64,000 nt of DNA, taken from the NCBI RefSeq assembly GCF_900109925.1, contig NZ_FOBW01000004.1, positions 62,001-126,000 of the forward strand, given 5' to 3'. Positions 27,020-35,368 of this stretch are shown piece by piece (position 1 is the first letter of the stretch; every line of letters starts with the position of its first letter). Below the pieces are notes generated by a model. It saw only the letters and a program-made list of their open reading frames with translations. It was not told the origin of the DNA and did not search any database. Source of the stretch: Mesobacillus persicus (GTDB lineage Bacteria > Bacillota > Bacilli > Bacillales > Cytobacillaceae). The translations under genes and the position numbers were made by a program.

Positions 27020-27457
27020 TTATTTCTTGAATGCTGAGACTGGACCAAGTTCGTTTGTTATGTAATCACGTACTTTGCTTGAGAAGATTTGTAAAACAGA
27101 AACCTCTTTCGTAAAGGCATTTTCTAAACTTTCGTGATCTACTCTTGTGTATTGCTGCACGGTCATTTTTCGGAATTGAATCAAGTGAATAAGACTCTGG
27201 TGCATCTCACTAGTTATAACTTTTTCATCCAATAGGATGTCAAGAATGTCTTCGTAGCTCCCAGGGTCACGCATAATAAATCCATCAATCATCATATTTC
27301 CAACATCAAGAATGGCTTCTAACATCGTGTGGGTCAATCGCTCTAGTGCCGCTTTCTCTATATCAGTTGTCCACTGAGGATGACTTTTGAAACGTTCAAT
27401 TTGTTTGTCTAGGTAAATCAACGTTTCCTCAATTGAATCTCTGTCAACAAAGTACAT
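27020..27457 (-). CDS. yutE: YutE, DUF86/HepT-like protein
   Basis: A 145-residue all-helical DUF86 protein, HEPN superfamily, related to HepT toxins. No MntA-type nucleotidyltransferase partner lies next to it. The helix that carries the HEPN RNase motif R-x4-6-H-x-Y reads RKMTVQQYTRVD, so the histidine is replaced by glutamine. RNase activity is therefore doubtful. RBS gatggagggaattaaat. Function unknown. Confidence 0.82.
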   Translation of the reverse strand: MYFVDRDSIEETLIYLDKQIERFKSHPQWTTDIEKAALERLTHTMLEAILDVGNMMIDGFIMRDPGSYEDILDILLDEKVITSEMHQSLIHLIQFRKMTVQQYTRVDHESLENAFTKEVSVLQIFSSKVRDYITNELGPVSAFKK

Positions 27458-27662
27458 ATTTAATTCCCTCCATCAATTGTATCTCCTGTCAAAGAAACTA
27501 TATCTATTCAACACTATTTTACCATAGAGAAGTTTTTCCTACGCGTTGTACTTGGCAAGCTTTCTTAAGTTTTATTATTTCATGCAGACGAGCTTCCTTT
27601 TTGATAAGATAGGAAAGAGCGTTGCTACTATCGGGATGCGAACACAGGGAGGAAATTAAATT

Positions 27663-27929
27663 ATGACAGAACGTTTTTTCTTATATGATGATTTAGTTGA
27701 TACAAAGACCCGCTTTGTTAGTTTTATGGGTGATAACCAACGTTTTGATTTAGCTATTATCCAATCAGATCGATACTATGGGAAACAGCTTATCCTTGAT
27801 ATTCAGGGAAATCGATTTGCAATTATTGGTCCAGACGACTTGGATGAAGAAGGCTACTTGGAATATGCGTTTAATTTATCTGAAGAGGATGCCGAAGAAC
27901 TTAGAGATTTTTTACGGGAAACCCTTTAA
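27663..27929 (+). CDS. DUF3055 family protein
   Basis: An 88-residue acidic cytosolic protein (starts MTERFFLYDD, ends LRDFLRETL) of the DUF3055/SAV0927-like family common in Bacillales. Predicted alpha/beta; no catalytic residues are recognised. RBS gggaggaaattaaatt is strong. Divergent from yutE. Confidence 0.8.
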   Translation: MTERFFLYDDLVDTKTRFVSFMGDNQRFDLAIIQSDRYYGKQLILDIQGNRFAIIGPDDLDEEGYLEYAFNLSEEDAEELRDFLRETL

Positions 27930-27947
27930 ATTCCTTTGTTAGTTAGT

Positions 27948-28070
27948 GACTATGGGCATTAGTGGCTCTCTCAGTTCCCATACTCACCTTCTTTCATTGA
28001 CTATGGGCATTGAGAGACTCGCTTGGTTCCCATCCTTGCCTTCGATTTGTGCTATGGACATTAATCCCTA
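27948..28070 (+). repeat. 51-bp tandem repeat array, about 2.5 units (family T)
   Basis: The motif ctatggg or ctatgga occurs at 27950, 28001 and 28052, 51 bp apart. The first two units pair ATGGG with CCCAT across a 20-nt loop whose sequence differs between units. Confidence 0.75.
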
Positions 28071-28193
28071 CAAAATACAGAATAGTGCATTAAACAAAGG
28101 GCTTCTTCCATAAAATAACCCGGCTTTCGTTTTGTTATTTTGCATGGCTGCAACACATACTATGCAGACAACACGAATGAAGGGGTGATAGTG

Positions 28194-28478
28194 TTGGGTA
28201 ATAAGGATTCAGAAATCTACTCTGAACTTTCAAATGTGGAGAAAAGCAGAAATTTCTTAACGGCTGAGGAGTTTCCGGAGGGGCCTTACGGGTCACCTCG
28301 AAATGTGGACGAGCCAGTTGAGAATAAAAGTACGGAGTGGAAAGAAGGACAAAGACCTTACAGTGCATTTAATTATGAGAATAAATCTTTACATCAAGAG
28401 CTGCCTCGTCAGATGGAAGGTGCCCACCCTCCGCATGATGATCCAGAAAAAGATACTCAAGAGCCCTATACACCATAA
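28194..28478 (+). CDS. Small acidic hypothetical protein
   Basis: A 94-residue hydrophilic protein with many Glu, Asp, Pro and Asn, including EEFPEGPYGSP and a tail with PHDDPEKDTQEP. TTG 28194 is chosen because aggggtg lies 6-8 nt before it; GTG 28191 is possible. No family was recognised with certainty. It looks intrinsically disordered. A strong terminator follows directly. Confidence 0.68.
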   Translation: MGNKDSEIYSELSNVEKSRNFLTAEEFPEGPYGSPRNVDEPVENKSTEWKEGQRPYSAFNYENKSLHQELPRQMEGAHPPHDDPEKDTQEPYTP

Positions 28479-28508
28479 AGGCAAGGCCGGGTTGCCGGCC
28501 TTGCCTTT
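28477..28508 (+). terminator. Terminator between convergent genes
   Basis: 14-bp perfect stem aaaggcaaggccgg / ccggccttgccttt, loop gttg, tail attttttc. The right arm touches the yutD stop. Confidence 0.9.
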
Positions 28509-28782
28509 ATTTTTTCACTTTCTTAGCAATGAAATAAGCACAGCCAAAATTACAAAATTCATAAAGATATTCGCTGACGGTACTTATTTTAGTATCAAAG
28601 GTAGCCTTTTGGTTTTGATCTTCAAAAAACCCCTTCAATCTAAGCTGTCCATAACCCCAATCTCCGACAATATAGTCATACCTAGTTAAGATATCGCTAT
28701 AGCGCGACCGGAAAGCCTCTTCCTCAAAAGCTTCCCTATATTCATCAATTACTTCATAGCAGATATTATTAATACAAATCAT
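28507..28782 (-). CDS. yutD: YutD family protein
   Basis: A 91-residue protein of the YutD family (DUF1027). The signature YDYIVGDWGYGQLRLKGF lies at residues about 35-52, and the C-terminus contains CNFGCAYFI. Function unknown; crystal structures of relatives show a small beta fold. RBS aaaagaggtgatagg. Confidence 0.9.
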   Translation of the reverse strand: MICINNICYEVIDEYREAFEEEAFRSRYSDILTRYDYIVGDWGYGQLRLKGFFEDQNQKATFDTKISTVSEYLYEFCNFGCAYFIAKKVKK

Positions 28783-28931
28783 CCTATCACCTCTTTTAAC
28801 TGACTCCTTAGATGCCTACTTGTAATTTTATCTAAACTTTCGTCTTGTTTAAATTATAACTGATTCTCCAGCATTTACTAAGAAAAAAAGAAAACTTACG
28901 GGTCATTATATAAATAGGGGGTGTTCTGTTG

Positions 28932-29585
28932 ATGATAAAAAAAGGTTTGACCATTTTAGGGATTTGTGGATTTGCCCTAGCAGGTTGTGCTGGCAATAAT
29001 GCAGATCAAGGAAACAACGGTGAACAAGCAGGTATATATAAGGATACCAACAGACAATTACATGTGAACAACCATGAACCCGGTTTCTATAATCCCGATA
29101 TGGAAGGGGAAGATACTGGATTTGGTTATGTCCGACACAAACGCACGGGCATTATGGGTGCTGATGAACAGCCGAAGTATTCCATTGATCGCGAACAACT
29201 AGCGAACATGATTTCCACCCTTGGAGCCCAAACACCGAATGTTGATGATGTTTCTACACTGGTTACTGACGAAGAAATTATAATTGTGTACGAAACAGAT
29301 TCTGATAATCGAAATGAAACAGCAGACCAAATGAAAAAAATGGCTATGTCTGTCGTACCAGCTTGGTTTCATATTTATGTCTCGGATGATACTACATTAA
29401 GACAAAATGTAGAGAACTTTGCTACCCTAAATACCAATTCGCGTGATATTCATCAGCTATTAGATGATCTAGTTGAAGAGATGAATGATTCACCACAAGG
29501 TAAAGAAATGGATAATGCAAATGAAGAATATGATAATGGGACAGACATTCGAAATCAATATATGGGTAGAAACGACAATAGCTAA
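28932..29585 (+). CDS. yutC: Sporulation lipoprotein of the YhcN/YlaJ type (YutC-like)
   Basis: A 217-residue lipoprotein. The signal peptide ends in the lipobox LAGC (Cys19), so the mature protein is anchored to the outer face of the membrane. The C-terminal domain follows the YhcN/YlaJ pattern of spore-associated lipoproteins, with SVVPAWFHIYVSDD as a marker. ATG 28932 is preferred over TTG 28929 for RBS spacing. Position between yutD and lipA matches yutC. Confidence 0.8.
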   Translation: MIKKGLTILGICGFALAGCAGNNADQGNNGEQAGIYKDTNRQLHVNNHEPGFYNPDMEGEDTGFGYVRHKRTGIMGADEQPKYSIDREQLANMISTLGAQTPNVDDVSTLVTDEEIIIVYETDSDNRNETADQMKKMAMSVVPAWFHIYVSDDTTLRQNVENFATLNTNSRDIHQLLDDLVEEMNDSPQGKEMDNANEEYDNGTDIRNQYMGRNDNS

Positions 29586-29589
29586 AAAG

Positions 29590-29624
29590 AGAAAGAGTTC
29601 AGCTTAAACGGCTGAACTCTTTCT
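29590..29624. terminator. Bidirectional terminator
   Basis: 14-bp perfect stem agaaagagttcagc / gctgaactctttct between convergent yutC and lipA. Confidence 0.9.
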
Positions 29625-29635
29625 ACTTCTTGGTT

Positions 29636-30553
29636 TTAAGCTTCTTTTGCCTGCTTTTCGCCTAATAATTGCTTATGCTTTGCGGCTTCGTTCACTTGCT
29701 CATCAGCATGGTATGAAGAGCGAACAAGAGGCCCAGCCTCACAATGACTAAATCCTTTTTCAAGTGCAATTTTCTTTAGTTCACTGAATTCATCTGGATG
29801 GTAATACTTCACAACCTTCAAGTGTTTTTTAGACGGTTGTAGATATTGACCAATTGTTAAGATCTCCACATGATTTGCGCGAAGGTCATCCATTGCTTCA
29901 ATGATTTCTTCTTTTGTTTCCCCAAGACCAATCATGATACTTGACTTTGTTGGGACAGAAGGTTGCATTTCTTTTGCTCTTCGTAAAAATTCAAGGGAAC
30001 GCTCATAAGTTGCTCTTGCCCTAATTCTTGGAGTAAGTCTTTTTACAGTTTCAATATTATGATTAAGGATATCGGGCTTGGCATCCATTAGCATCTGTAA
30101 ATTTTCAGATACGCCTCCCATATCAGAAGGTAGTACCTCAATTGAAGTGAATGGGTTTTTTCTTCTAATTGCACGAACCGTTTCAGCAAAAACGGCAGCG
30201 CCGCCATCCTTTAGGTCATCTCTAGCAACAGCTGTTACGACAACATGCTTTAAATTCATCGTGACTACAGAATCTGCTACTCTTTCTGGTTCTTTAAGGT
30301 CAAGCTCATTTGGAAGACCTGTCTTAACTGCACAGAAGCGGCAAGCTCGCGTACAAACATCCCCAAGAATCATAAATGTAGCTGTGCGTCTAACAGCCCA
30401 ACATTCATGGATGTTAGGGCAACGTGCTTCCTCACATACCGTATGTAGGTTTTGTTCTCTCATCATTTTTTTAAGATCTGTGTAATTTTCGTTTGTATTT
30501 AATTTTATTTTTAGCCAATCGGGCTTTCTTAAAACTTCTTCCTTGTTGCTCAT
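29636..30553 (-). CDS. lipA: Lipoyl synthase
   Basis: A 305-residue radical-SAM enzyme that inserts two sulfurs into protein-bound octanoyl groups. The auxiliary cluster cysteines C40, C45 and C51 are followed by the radical-SAM CxxxCxxC at C67, C71 and C74; the C-terminal RSSYHA serine ligand motif is present. ATG 30553 (MSNKEE) has tggagtgacgta before it; a 31-codon upstream extension is not part of the family. It needs two 4Fe-4S clusters, linking it to the SUF operon. Confidence 0.96.
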   Translation of the reverse strand: MSNKEEVLRKPDWLKIKLNTNENYTDLKKMMREQNLHTVCEEARCPNIHECWAVRRTATFMILGDVCTRACRFCAVKTGLPNELDLKEPERVADSVVTMNLKHVVVTAVARDDLKDGGAAVFAETVRAIRRKNPFTSIEVLPSDMGGVSENLQMLMDAKPDILNHNIETVKRLTPRIRARATYERSLEFLRRAKEMQPSVPTKSSIMIGLGETKEEIIEAMDDLRANHVEILTIGQYLQPSKKHLKVVKYYHPDEFSELKKIALEKGFSHCEAGPLVRSSYHADEQVNEAAKHKQLLGEKQAKEA

Positions 30554-30809
30554 TACGTCACTCCATTTCATCAAAGTCCCTAAACGACGGAATCCTTCTT
30601 CTGTCACTTTACCATATTTGAAAATCGGAGTACAAGTACGCAACACTTTTTAGTACGTTACCATATATTGCTCATTATGATATTGTTTGTTTCTCATAAA
30701 CTAAAGACACAAAAGCGTAAAAGGATTGTCACCTTCAAAAAGGCATATGATCGAATCAACGGTATTATTGACTTTAAAAGAACATTAAAAGGCAGAAGGG
30801 AGGACTCTC

Positions 30810-31796
30810 ATGAGGTATCTTCTCGCATTTATTATTCTTTCTCTCCTCTTCACTTTCCCTTTAGATAAAGTGATGGCAAAAGAGGAGCAAGAGAATATCC
30901 ATGAAAAGAGAATGGAGCTATATCAAAGAGTTGAGATGGTCACACATATCCCCTGGTATTATCTAGCGGCTATTGACCAGTATGAACGTAGCGTACGTAA
31001 GGCACGAACTGATCTTCCAGATCCAGAGGGACTATCCGGAATCTATTTTCCACCAGAAGAATGGGCCGGCTTACTTAATCCTAATCCTAACGACACAAAT
31101 GCGAAAAGGATTCAATTCTTTAATGGTAGAGGTTTTGACGGAAACGGGGATGGCAAAGCTGAATTAACTAACGATGAGGATGTTCTTCATGCTTTCGCCC
31201 AATATCTTTTAGCTTATGGGACCGACCATGACAATATTAAGATCGGCCTTTGGGATTATTACAAGCGAGATAAAACCGTCGGAATTATTATGGATAAAGC
31301 AAAGATTTACAAGAAATTTAACAAACTGGATTTGGACTCACACGCTTTCCCAGTACCATTAAGAAGCAACCACAGCTATAAAAACACATGGGGCGACGCC
31401 CGTGGATGGGGCGGTCGTCGAATCCATGAAGGAACGGATATTTTTGCGAACTACGGTGTACCCGTTCGAGCGACAGCCTATGGAGTAGTTGAAATGAAAG
31501 GCTGGAACCGTTATGGGGGATGGAGAGTAGGTATCAGGGATTTAAATAATACCTATCATTACTTTGCTCACTTAAGTGGTTTTGCTAAAGACTTAAAAAT
31601 TGGACAAGTTGTTGAGCCAGGGCAAGTGATAGGCGGAGTAGGGAGCTCTGGTTATGGCCCACCAGGAACTTCAGGGAAATTCCCACCACACCTCCACTAT
31701 GGAATGTATAAGGACAATGGTAGAACAGAGTGGTCGTTTGATCCTTACCCGCATTTAAGATTATGGTCAAAAGAAGAAAGAGCAAGAATAAAATAA
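30810..31796 (+). CDS. lytH: L-Ala-D-Glu endopeptidase LytH, M23 family
   Basis: A 328-residue exported peptidase. Signal peptide at residues 1-23, a helical middle domain, then an M23 (LytM) domain. Zinc ligands are H206 and D210 in HEGTD and H296 in HLHY, with H294 in the same motif. The B. subtilis homologue trims L-alanine side chains of spore cortex peptidoglycan late in sporulation. RBS aagggaggactctc. Family A repeat begins at its stop codon. Confidence 0.92.
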   Translation: MRYLLAFIILSLLFTFPLDKVMAKEEQENIHEKRMELYQRVEMVTHIPWYYLAAIDQYERSVRKARTDLPDPEGLSGIYFPPEEWAGLLNPNPNDTNAKRIQFFNGRGFDGNGDGKAELTNDEDVLHAFAQYLLAYGTDHDNIKIGLWDYYKRDKTVGIIMDKAKIYKKFNKLDLDSHAFPVPLRSNHSYKNTWGDARGWGGRRIHEGTDIFANYGVPVRATAYGVVEMKGWNRYGGWRVGIRDLNNTYHYFAHLSGFAKDLKIGQVVEPGQVIGGVGSSGYGPPGTSGKFPPHLHYGMYKDNGRTEWSFDPYPHLRLWSKEERARIK

Positions 31797-32062
31797 GAAA
31801 AGCGTAAGCGCCCTGTTCAGCGGCGTATGGCCTGGAGCCCTCCAACTGAGATAAGATTTTTCTTAGGGCTTTAGCCCTTAGAAAAATCAATCGGGTTCTT
31901 ACGGGCAGTTGAGAAGCTACTGCCCGTTAGAACGCGGCAAAGGAAACACGAAGAGCGATAGCGATTCGATGTTGACTTATCGTAGGGCGGAGAGCGAAGG
32001 ACACTAGCCGCTAGGGTGCTGGAGCTGGACATTTTTCTAAGTCAAAAACTTTTATAATTTCT
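31797..32062 (+). repeat. Dispersed repeat family A, long copy
   Basis: Starts at the base after the lytH stop (gaaaagcgtaagcgccct) and runs almost colinear with the 16.2 kb copy up to gctggagctggac (32030), then a cttttataatttctta tail. The outer arms GCGCCCT / AGGGTGC pair with one G-U. The two internal 15-bp stems are kept; the 27-base internal hairpin of the 16.2 kb copy is absent. Confidence 0.9.
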
Positions 32063-32074
32063 TACCTTTAAATA

Positions 32075-32105
32075 AAAGAGAGCCAGCCTCGGATGAGGCT
32101 GGCTC
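32075..32105 (-). terminator. Terminator of the NSS transporter operon
   Basis: 11-bp perfect stem gagccagcctc / gaggctggctc, loop ggat, with ctttta tail on the minus strand. Confidence 0.88.
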
Positions 32106-32112
32106 CGTACTT

Positions 32113-32214
32113 TTATGAACGGGACTTTCTAACAGCATGGGTAATACTTGCTGCAAGTCCTCCCCAAATAATCACCATTCCAATAACCATCATAACAACG
32201 GCACTAGTTTCCAT
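32113..32214 (-). CDS. metS: MetS-type small subunit of NSS transporter
   Basis: A 33-residue single-helix protein (start METSAVV, then MVIGMVIIWGGLAASI, basic end VRKSRS). This is the small partner found with some bacterial neurotransmitter:sodium symporters; in Corynebacterium MetP needs MetS for methionine and alanine uptake. Its ATG shares one base with the transporter stop (TAATG), so translation is coupled. Confidence 0.87.
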   Translation of the reverse strand: METSAVVMMVIGMVIIWGGLAASITHAVRKSRS

Positions 32215-33725
32215 TACTTAGAAACCCCCTTGTCTTTTGGAATATCATAAAGACTTGAATCCCATTTTTTCACTTTGGCGAATAACACTCCGAATACAAT
32301 TGCTCCTATCGCTACTAGCCAGCCAAAGTATAGGTTAAAACTAACTGGGTAACCACCGTAACTAGTTTCCAAATCAGTCATAACATTCATCACCATCATG
32401 ATTCCAAGTACTACTGGAGTGATGTACTTTAAGCAGATGATCCACCAGCTACCAAGAACGATATCAGAAATTCCATTTGCATGATCACGTAGGTTCGTAA
32501 GTTCCTTCGCGATCCAGGCTACAATAATGATTTCGATTAAACCAGCAAAGGCAACCCCGTAGTTATTAATAAAGGCATCGACAGTATCTAGGAAGTTTAA
32601 TCCGCCTTGAGTTGCATAAAGAACAGAAATCAATGCGGATAATCCGCCACCGATTGCTACAGCCTTCGTACGTGATACCTTAAATTTTTCTTGTACCCCA
32701 GCTACATATGTTTCCACAATTGAAATTAGTGAAGATAAACCAGCTAGTGTTAAGCATAGGAAGAACAAGACACCAAATGCAGCACTGAATGCTGGGAGTT
32801 CATTAATAATCTGTGGGAACACAGCAAAGGCAAGAATAACTCCTTTACTTACAACTTCATCAATAGGTAAACCTTGTTGCATAGCCATAAAACCAAGAGC
32901 CCCGAATACACCGATACCAGCAAGTAATTCAAACGAAGAGTTAGCAAAACCTGCAATGAAAGCATTATTTGTAATATCAGACTTTTTAGGTAGATAGCTT
33001 GAATAAGTAATCATGATCGCAAAGGCGATAGATAAACTAAAGAAGATTTGCCCGTAAGCAGCTACCCAAACCTTCCCATTCATGATTTGACCCCAGTCCG
33101 GCTTGAAGAATGCATTAACACCGTCAATGGCACCATCAAGAGTCAAGGCACGCACAACAATAATCATAAATAAAACTACAAGTGCTGGAATAAAAATTTT
33201 GTTGGCGACTTCAATTCCTTTTTTAACTCCTTTGAACAAGATACCTAACGTGATAATCCAAACAAGTAATAATGGGAAAAATACACCTGGTACAACACTT
33301 CCAACCTGACCTGCATCAACAACTTTTAAGTAATCTCCTACAAGGAAAGTAAGTGGATCTTCTCCCCATTGCTTGCCGATTGAGAAATACCCGTATGCCA
33401 TCGCCCAGGCGATAATAACCGCATAATAGGTAGAAATGATAAAGGAAATAGCTAACTGCCACCATCCAAGCCATTCGGCCCCTTTTTTCATTCTAAAGAA
33501 GCTAAGTGGTGCAGATCCACGATATTTATGACCAATCGTGAATTCTAAAATTAGTAATGGAATCCCCGCTGTTAATAACGCAAAGAGATATGGTAAAAAG
33601 AAAGCCCCTCCTCCATTTTCATATGCTACACCTGGAAAGCGCCAGATATTTCCTAAACCAACAGCCGAACCAACTGCAGCAAGGATAAAACCGGCCCTAG
33701 TTCCCCATTGTGGACGATTCTCCAT
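32214..33725 (-). CDS. Sodium-dependent transporter, NSS family (MetP-like)
   Basis: A 503-residue, 11-12 helix Na+:solute symporter. The LeuT-type Na+/substrate site region FILAAVGSAVGLGNIWRFP opens helix 1 and is followed by GGGAFFLPYL. It probably imports an amino acid; the adjacent MetS-like gene points to methionine or alanine. ATG 33725 is favoured over TTG 33728 by RBS spacing (aaggggg). Confidence 0.92.
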   Translation of the reverse strand: MENRPQWGTRAGFILAAVGSAVGLGNIWRFPGVAYENGGGAFFLPYLFALLTAGIPLLILEFTIGHKYRGSAPLSFFRMKKGAEWLGWWQLAISFIISTYYAVIIAWAMAYGYFSIGKQWGEDPLTFLVGDYLKVVDAGQVGSVVPGVFFPLLLVWIITLGILFKGVKKGIEVANKIFIPALVVLFMIIVVRALTLDGAIDGVNAFFKPDWGQIMNGKVWVAAYGQIFFSLSIAFAIMITYSSYLPKKSDITNNAFIAGFANSSFELLAGIGVFGALGFMAMQQGLPIDEVVSKGVILAFAVFPQIINELPAFSAAFGVLFFLCLTLAGLSSLISIVETYVAGVQEKFKVSRTKAVAIGGGLSALISVLYATQGGLNFLDTVDAFINNYGVAFAGLIEIIIVAWIAKELTNLRDHANGISDIVLGSWWIICLKYITPVVLGIMMVMNVMTDLETSYGGYPVSFNLYFGWLVAIGAIVFGVLFAKVKKWDSSLYDIPKDKGVSK

Positions 33726-33985
33726 CAATAATGACCCCCTTCTATTCCAATTAATCCCAAAGTTTAGAGAACAATTGAAACTTTTTTTATTTTCAGATAT
33801 TTTACTTTAGATTAGTATAGCTTGGTTTTTTTCTTTTGTCAAAATAATATTTACAGAAATATTAAATTATTTTTTCGCGTTGGTTATTTTCAAAATAAAA
33901 GGGTTTCAAGTTTGCTTTAAAGGGTTTATTGAAGCTGCCCTTTACAAATAGACAGCTTCACTTATGCCCGTCAGGCCCTCTTCCA

Positions 33986-34747
33986 CTAAGGATTCGTTGG
34001 AAGTTGAATTGCGGGCGCAGCACCCCCACCGTTATTAAAGAATTGTGGAACTTCTCCTTCATGCAGGAACCCACCAACTGGAATATCCTCTTGAATGGTA
34101 GCAACTTTTGTTGCAAATGGGATAATGATTTGGACATTTACAACGACTCGTATAGACGCATCAATCCAAGTATTATTGATTCCCAATGGTTTTTGTTCCC
34201 ACACCACATCTGTTACCACATCACCGATGGCCGTGAACTGAACCGGAATATTTGGACCTTGGTTTGCCAATAGAACATTATTTGTCGCCTGACCTAATGG
34301 AATATAATATACTAGTCCATCCAGTTCTTCTTCAGCCGTTTCAAATTCAACGTCAGCTAATGTTTGTAACTGGGATAGATTTCCCTTTTCTACTTCATTA
34401 ATATTTTTCTGCACAAGACTAACCGTTTCCGCTTTAATTTTGTTTAAGACTTCCGCATTATACTGAATAATCGTTCTTGAACCTCCGCTAATTGGGACAT
34501 ATTCAATTAAATCAGTCGTTTTCATGCCGCTGACAACTTGTTCATTAATGGCTTTATTAATGACCTGCGTGGCAATTTTGGTTGTCTGGGATTCTGCATA
34601 GCTCATTAAGGTTGGTTCAATTTTTTTGTCTATGATCCACAGACCACCCACGGTTGAGAGAATAAAAAAGAGTATTGTCAGCAAAAGCACATGCTTAAAC
34701 GGTAAGGGTCCTTTTTTTCGTCGCAGCCGGAGGCCCGATTTCGCCAA
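33986..34747 (-). CDS. yunB: Sporulation protein YunB
   Basis: A 253-residue protein with an N-terminal basic stretch, one membrane helix (about residues 17-37) and a large extracytoplasmic domain; markers are YVPISGGSRTIIQYNAEVLN and the C-terminal HEGEVPQFF. In B. subtilis YunB is made under sigma-E and is needed for proper sporulation. The TTG at 34747 is chosen: aaggggggat lies just upstream, and ATG 34771 has none. Confidence 0.88.
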   Translation of the reverse strand: MAKSGLRLRRKKGPLPFKHVLLLTILFFILSTVGGLWIIDKKIEPTLMSYAESQTTKIATQVINKAINEQVVSGMKTTDLIEYVPISGGSRTIIQYNAEVLNKIKAETVSLVQKNINEVEKGNLSQLQTLADVEFETAEEELDGLVYYIPLGQATNNVLLANQGPNIPVQFTAIGDVVTDVVWEQKPLGINNTWIDASIRVVVNVQIIIPFATKVATIQEDIPVGGFLHEGEVPQFFNNGGGAAPAIQLPTNP

Positions 34748-34876
34748 AATAAATCCCCCCTTTACAAGCATATGTATGCTGTAAAGGGGGGACATAGCCT
34801 AAAAAAAGTATTTAAATGTCTACAATGTTTTTGCTTTTTACATTGTAAATCTTACAAAAAACAAACTAGTATTGAG

Positions 34877-35179
34877 TTAGACCATTCTTTTAAGTGCTTC
34901 TTTACCAGACATGCCAGCCGTGATTCCAAGGTTTTCAGCTTCAATGGTAACAGACTCTAGAGGTGCTTCAATCAACTGTTCGATTGTTTTAACCCCTACA
35001 GCTCGACCTGCAAGAACCTTCCTATCTTTCAGTTTTTCATTAAGTAGTGCAACATCTAAAGCACCACACATAATATATCCTTTATCGCTTGTAACAACAA
35101 GCAGGTTTGTTTTTGGCAGCCTGACAGAAATACCTAAAAAGGTGTGGCCGTTTAATTCGATTGGTGTCATTTCAATCAT
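34877..35179 (-). CDS. yunC: YunC family protein (DUF1805)
   Basis: A 100-residue alpha/beta protein of DUF1805. Typical segments are YIMCGALDVALLN and the C-terminal GITAGMSGKEAL. No enzymatic role is established. RBS ggaaaggggagctgatta. Confidence 0.9.
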   Translation of the reverse strand: MIEMTPIELNGHTFLGISVRLPKTNLLVVTSDKGYIMCGALDVALLNEKLKDRKVLAGRAVGVKTIEQLIEAPLESVTIEAENLGITAGMSGKEALKRMV

Positions 35180-35368
35180 TAATCAGCTCCCCTTTCCTAC
35201 TATACAAGTTATGCATGAGCAAGAAATTGGTGAAACCTGACTCAAAAGAGCAAGAGCCCGTTTTATTTATAAGGCTGATGCACAATGAATTGGCTTACTA
35301 AAGAGCCGAGATTAGGGGCATGGGGAGGTCATCTTTCTAGTAAAACTATTCAATGATCTTTTTTGTAA

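Noticed and set aside
28904-28910. CATTATA as a sigma-F/G -10 box for the YutC-like lipoprotein
   Set aside because: No GCATA-type -35 box at a proper distance.
30724-30760. sigma-K promoter for lytH (CATATGAT with an upstream AC)
   Set aside because: Spacing between the elements is about 12 nt, shorter than the usual 15-17.
33930-33960. Stem tgaagctg / cagcttca between yunB and the NSS transporter
   Set aside because: No T run on either strand, so it was not called a terminator.
35285-35356. 23-codon frame MNWLTKEPRLG... downstream of yunD
   Set aside because: No RBS and too short to judge; kept only as a note.
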